In this document: positions 60,150 to 64,000 of the stretch, piece after piece
Position numbering within the stretch: the first letter of the stretch is position 1
How the letters are laid out: the number at the start of each line of letters is the position of its first letter
Source of the DNA: Dipteronia dyeriana
Lineage: Eukaryota > Streptophyta > Magnoliopsida > Sapindales > Sapindaceae
Assembly (NCBI GenBank): GCA_032871835.1
Contig: CM065298.1
Location: forward strand, 92,441,891-92,505,890
Length of the DNA stretch: 64,000 bases
Reading direction: 5' to 3'
Notes under the pieces: model-generated
Seen by the model: the letters and a program-made list of their open reading frames with translations, nothing else
What the model was told of the DNA's origin: nothing
Database searches by the model: none
Position numbers and translations under genes: made by a program

Positions 60150-60640
60150 AAATCATTTTCACATTTTGGGATGTCCAGCTGAGGCAAGGCCTTACAGGCC
60201 ACATGAAAAGAAATTGGACTCCAAAATTGTGAGCAACTACTTTATTGGCTACTCTGAGCGATCTAAGGGCTATAAGTTTTATGATCTCACACTTCAATCA
60301 ATTTTTGAAACAGGAACTGCAACATTTTTTAAGGATGTTGAGTTTGGGGGAGAAATAAGGTTAGAGACATTGTCTTTAAGGAAGAATCGGTTTCGATCCC
60401 TACTATCGCTTTTGACAATGTGCAGGTTTTTATACCTGTTATTGATCAAGAAGCGAATCTGGATCCTCAACCAGACAATGTTGAACAACCCCCATTCAAG
60501 ATGAGGTAATTGTACTTGAGGAAAAAACTCAACAACCTCAAGAACCAATGCCATTAAGGTGATCCACTAGAGAAAGGAGAAATGCTATTCCGGACGATTT
60601 TTTTCGTATTTCTCCAAGAACATGAGGAAAACATTGGAAT
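60150..60640 (+). pseudogene. Copia integrase C-terminus and linker remnant
   Basis: The frame 60166-60504 begins GCPAEARPYRPHEKKLDSK and continues with YFIGYSERSKGYKFYD and FETGTATFFKDVEFGG, the well-known integrase C-terminal segment of Tnt1-like copia elements. The catalytic core is absent, so gag has been joined to the integrase end by deletion. Confidence 0.85.
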
Positions 60641-60689
60641 GATGGAAAATGATCCAATCAATTTCCATCAAGCCATGTAAGGTTCCAAC

Positions 60690-61530
60690 TCTCAAAAGTG
60701 GATTGATGCCATGAATGAGGAGTATAAGTCTATGTAAGACAATAAGGTTTGGGTACTTGTCCCATTACCAGAAGGTGCGAAGCCCATTGGTTGTAAATGG
60801 ATATTTAAAACCAAGGGGATTCGAAAGGTAATGTGGAGAGGTATAAAGCTCGTCTTGTAACTCAAGGCTTTACCCAAAAGAAAGGGATTGACTATAAAGA
60901 GACTTTTTCTCCGGTTTTCAACGAAAGACTCTTTTAGGGCAATCATGACATTTGTTGCATATTTTGACCTTGAGCTTCACCAGATGGATGTCAAGACGGC
61001 GTTTCTCAATGGTAACATTGACAAAACAATTTATATGGTGCAACCAGAAAACTTTGAGTCGGGAGACCTAAAGAATATGGTTTGCAAATTGACAGAATCC
61101 ATTTATGGACTTAAGCAAGCTTCCCGTCAGTGGTACCATAAGTTTCATCAAGTGATTATCTCGTTTGGTTTTGAGATAAACGTTCTTGATAATTGTGGGT
61201 ATCACAAATTCAGTGGGAGTAAGCACATATTCCTGGTTTTATATGTCGATGACATACTGCTTGCCACAAATGATATAGGCATGTTACATGAAACCAAGAG
61301 ATTTCTATCAAATAATTTTGAGATAAAAGATCTTGGTGACGTCTCCTTTGTATTAGGGATCCAGATACAACGAGATAGTTCTTGGGGTATTCTTGGATTA
61401 TCACAAAGGAGCTATATCGATACAGTGCTCAAAAGGTTTGGCATGCAAAACTGCAAACCAGGTGACACCCTGTCGCTAAGGGAGACAAGTTCAGTCTCAA
61501 TCAGTTTCCTAAAAGTAACCTTGAAGCTAA
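60690..61530 (+). pseudogene. Copia reverse transcriptase remnant
   Basis: The RT N-terminal residues ([40 protein letters not shown]) lie at 60698-60905 with stops and a frameshift. The long frame 60888-61565 carries MDVKTAFLNGNIDKTIYM, ESIYGLKQASRQWYHKF, the catalytic LYVDDILLATND and KDLGDVSFVLGIQI. Confidence 0.9.
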
Positions 61531-61534
61531 GGAA

Positions 61535-62233
61535 ATGCAGAAGATTCCCTATGCATCAATTGTAGGGAGTCTAATGTATGCTCAGGTATGTACGCGTCTG
61601 GATATTGCGTATATTGTTGGTATGTTAAGCAGATATTTAAGTAACTCTAGGATGAATCATTGGAAAGCAGCCAATCAGGTTATAAGGTATTTGAAGAGAA
61701 CAAAATATTACATGCTCACATATAGGAGATCAGATCAATTTGAGACAATAGAGTATTCCGACTCTGATTATGTTGGATGTCAAGACAGTAGGGAGATCCA
61801 CATCAGGCTACATATACATGTTGGCTGGTGGAGCTATTTCTTGGAAGAGTGTCAAACAGACACTCATAGCTTCTTTCACCATGGCAGTAGAGTTTGTAGC
61901 ATGCTATGAGGCATCCAACCATGGAATATGACTGGGAATTTTGTCACTGGGCTACGCATTCTGGAGGGTGTTGAAAGACCACTTAAACTATATTGTGACA
62001 ATAAGTCAGCAGTGTTATATTCTAACAACAACATGAGCCCATCTAAGTCAATGCATATTGACATTAAGTTCCTAGTTGTGAAGAAAAGAGTACAAAGTGA
62101 ACATATATCCATAGAGCACATTGGGACAAACTCCATGATAGCGGATCCGCTTACAAAAGGATTACCACCCAAGGTCTTTCATGAGTACACTGCTCATATA
62201 GGTGTTATTTTGTGTGAGGATATCACATTATAG
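61535..62233 (+). pseudogene. Copia RNase H remnant
   Basis: The pieces at 61535-61909 (PYASIVGSLMYAQVCTRLDIAY, SDSDYVGC) and 61928-62233 (LKLYCDNKSAVLYSNNN, HIDIKFLVVKKRV, IADPLTKGLPPKVFHEY) are the copia RNase H in two frames. It ends in a stop about 430 bp before the 3' LTR. Confidence 0.9.
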
Positions 62234-63208
62234 TGGGAGTTTGTATAATTTTGTATTGTATTGCTCTATATTTTTTATTTTGGATATATTTATGCATTTA
62301 TGTATTTGAATATTTTTATGATCAGAAATAAAGTATTCGGTTAATTACACTCTGTTACATTGTGTTAAATTTTGATCTCACTAAGGAATAAAGTATGACC
62401 AGTTGGAATAGACATGTATAGATCACATTGCATGTAATTTCCATGCTACGCATCCATGATTGATCTATGTCATTTGGTTATGTTGGTATACATGACCATT
62501 GATGGGTTTAGTCACGCTAAATGTGACGAAAGCCGCTTTGATCCTATGTTGGCATAATCAATGGACGAGATTATTCGGATATACCCTAAAATTGTGATAG
62601 CAAAATTTTGGAGCTCATAAAGTCATACACATTTGTAAAGTTACATATGTGGCCCAGTGGGAGATTGTTGGAAAATTCCATCATATGGGCCCACACATAT
62701 GAACATTAAATGTGTTGAGCTATCTTTTGGTTAAGTCTAAATTAAAGTGATCTAATTAAGATTTAAAGTATTAAGGCTTAAGGGTATAATTGTCATGGAA
62801 TTAATATGTAGATACCAGAGTGCGATTTCTAATTTGTTGAGGGGCAGAATTAGAAATAGCCAACATATAATAATTTGATTATTATATATATTTAGGGTTA
62901 TGGTCCCCAAATTATATGATACTTTAGTTTTCTCTGTATCCCATCAACAGAGCAAATAGAACACAGTAGAGTTCATAAAGGTCATGATAATTTGGAAGAT
63001 CACAACCCGTTCACAAATCTCCAGCAATGGATTCAGGTACGCTTCCGCTTTCTAGATTTAATTATTTTCTCTTGAATTGATATGGGTTATGTTATATAGC
63101 TTAAGGTTTGATTAAGTATGTATAGAAACATATTTAGGTTAAACATCTGGATTATTTTTGTGCCTAAGCATATTATAGTTTTGTGTTAATCGAAATCCTA
63201 ACATATTG

Positions 63209-64000
63209 ATCAATACATTTTTCAATGCTTACGGATAAGACTCCTATGATGCATAAGGACTCCATAGACTGGCTTTTATGTGATTATTTAATAATTCTAA
63301 ATAAATAAATAATAATAATAATCATAAATCATTATCGACACACCACACAAATGACATGACATATCAGGATTTTTGAAAGACATTTGTAAAATTATAAGAC
63401 ATTTGTAAAATTATGAAACATGAGTCCATTTTATTAGGTAAGTTATGAGAGAAGTTTGGCTCATCCACGAGTGTAAGGCACTAAGGAGAATAGGCCATAT
63501 CAAGTATCAACTATGAAGTCCTATGCCCCCTAGAACAATTTTGGCTCTCCAACCATGCATTAGAAGCATGCATTTCTGTGTCGGCAAGGCACCTGCGCTT
63601 TATCAAGCGCAACTTGTAGTTCTAACGTAGGTTTTGCACTTTTTTTTAACTGTCTAAATTTGTACTTATTCACATATAGACCATTATTGAATAAAATTTA
63701 TTTTGTTTGTATCTCTCATTTAATATTTTGTTTAATCACAATTTTATATTTATTCAATCAAATTTATTCTAATTGCATCTCTTTTATTATTTAATGTTTT
63801 TGTTTAATTTATATTTGTTTTTATTTAATTATTATTTATATTAATATTTATACTAAAATTAAGTATATAATACAAAATTTACTAAATTTTAATAAAAAAT
63901 ACAAATTGAAAACAAAACAATTAAAGCAACACAATATTAGTAAAAACATTAAAAACATTAAGGAAAAATACAACATAAATTACAATAGCAATTTAGTAGT
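63209..64000. other. Intergenic, nothing recognised
   Basis: The DNA is AT-rich with a short (AAT)n run (63306-63321). GCATGCATTAGAAGCATGCAT-like sequence at about 63555-63575 forms a small palindrome. No gene or element end was identified before the window ends. Confidence 0.55.

Larger units (their letters stand above)
57415..63208 (+). mobile_element. Ty1/copia element with target duplication TATTG (whole span)
   Basis: The element spans 57420-63203, with TATTG at 57415-57419 and 63204-63208. The 3' LTR is 62666-63203 (538 bp, TGTTGGAAAATTCC..CCTAACA), preceded by the purine tract AGTGGGAGAT. The 5' LTR is 57420 to about 57929 and lacks the last ~25 bp and the primer site. The two LTRs differ by well over ten substitutions and a 9-bp indel (CTCCAGCAA only in the 3' copy), so the insertion is old. 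Most of the integrase and part of gag are deleted. Confidence 0.88.

Overview
This is a nuclear chromosome segment of a flowering plant, very probably a eudicot. The evidence is spliced genes with GT..AG introns, plant-specific families (a BAG/IQ co-chaperone, a trehalose-6-phosphate phosphatase, an S1-type self-incompatibility homologue), plant-type Ty1/copia and Ty3/gypsy elements, an endogenous caulimovirid, and AT-rich intergenic DNA with microsatellites. The species cannot be told from the sequence alone. No prokaryotic, organellar, rRNA, tRNA or CRISPR features were seen.

Layout. 1-7172: an internally deleted SIRE-like Ty1/copia element on the minus strand, running off the left edge, then an inverted solo LTR of the same family with a 5-bp target duplication. 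7327-7737: a broken S1-family gene. 8093-14237: a LINE RNase H fragment, a copia-type element without coding capacity (8560-12026) and a 2-kb gypsy-type LTR. 14290-19510: a rearranged endogenous pararetrovirus with inverted partial copies, ending in a poly(A) signal and a tRNA-Met primer site. 19593-21018: a fold-back DNA element. 21400-29990: nested, decayed Ty3/gypsy elements, a 39-bp minisatellite and a hAT-like insertion with an 8-bp target duplication.

30684-34696 holds the first intact gene, BAG7-like (three exons, 394 residues). 34.7-44.2 kb is AT-rich and carries small DNA transposons, including a PIF/Harbinger-like element. 44.2-50.3 kb holds the second intact gene, a trehalose-6-phosphate phosphatase with an ACGT-rich promoter, a TATA box, a long intron-containing leader, a 24-residue upstream ORF and eleven coding exons (384 residues). 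51.06-52.13 kb has two head-to-tail MITE copies. 52479-57087 and 57420-63203 are two degenerate Ty1/copia elements with matching 5-bp target duplications. The second carries long tandem repeats in its leader. The last 800 bases show no gene.

The two intact genes lie about 10 kb apart on the plus strand and act in unrelated processes: ER/heat-stress co-chaperoning and trehalose-6-phosphate signalling. Everything else is transposon or viral residue. I found no convincing new multi-gene system. The points most worth a second look are the TPP upstream ORF and promoter, the inverted pararetrovirus locus, the broken S1-like gene, the repeated aromatic motif in the BAG7-like protein, and the ACCG-rich boxes in two unrelated LTR families.
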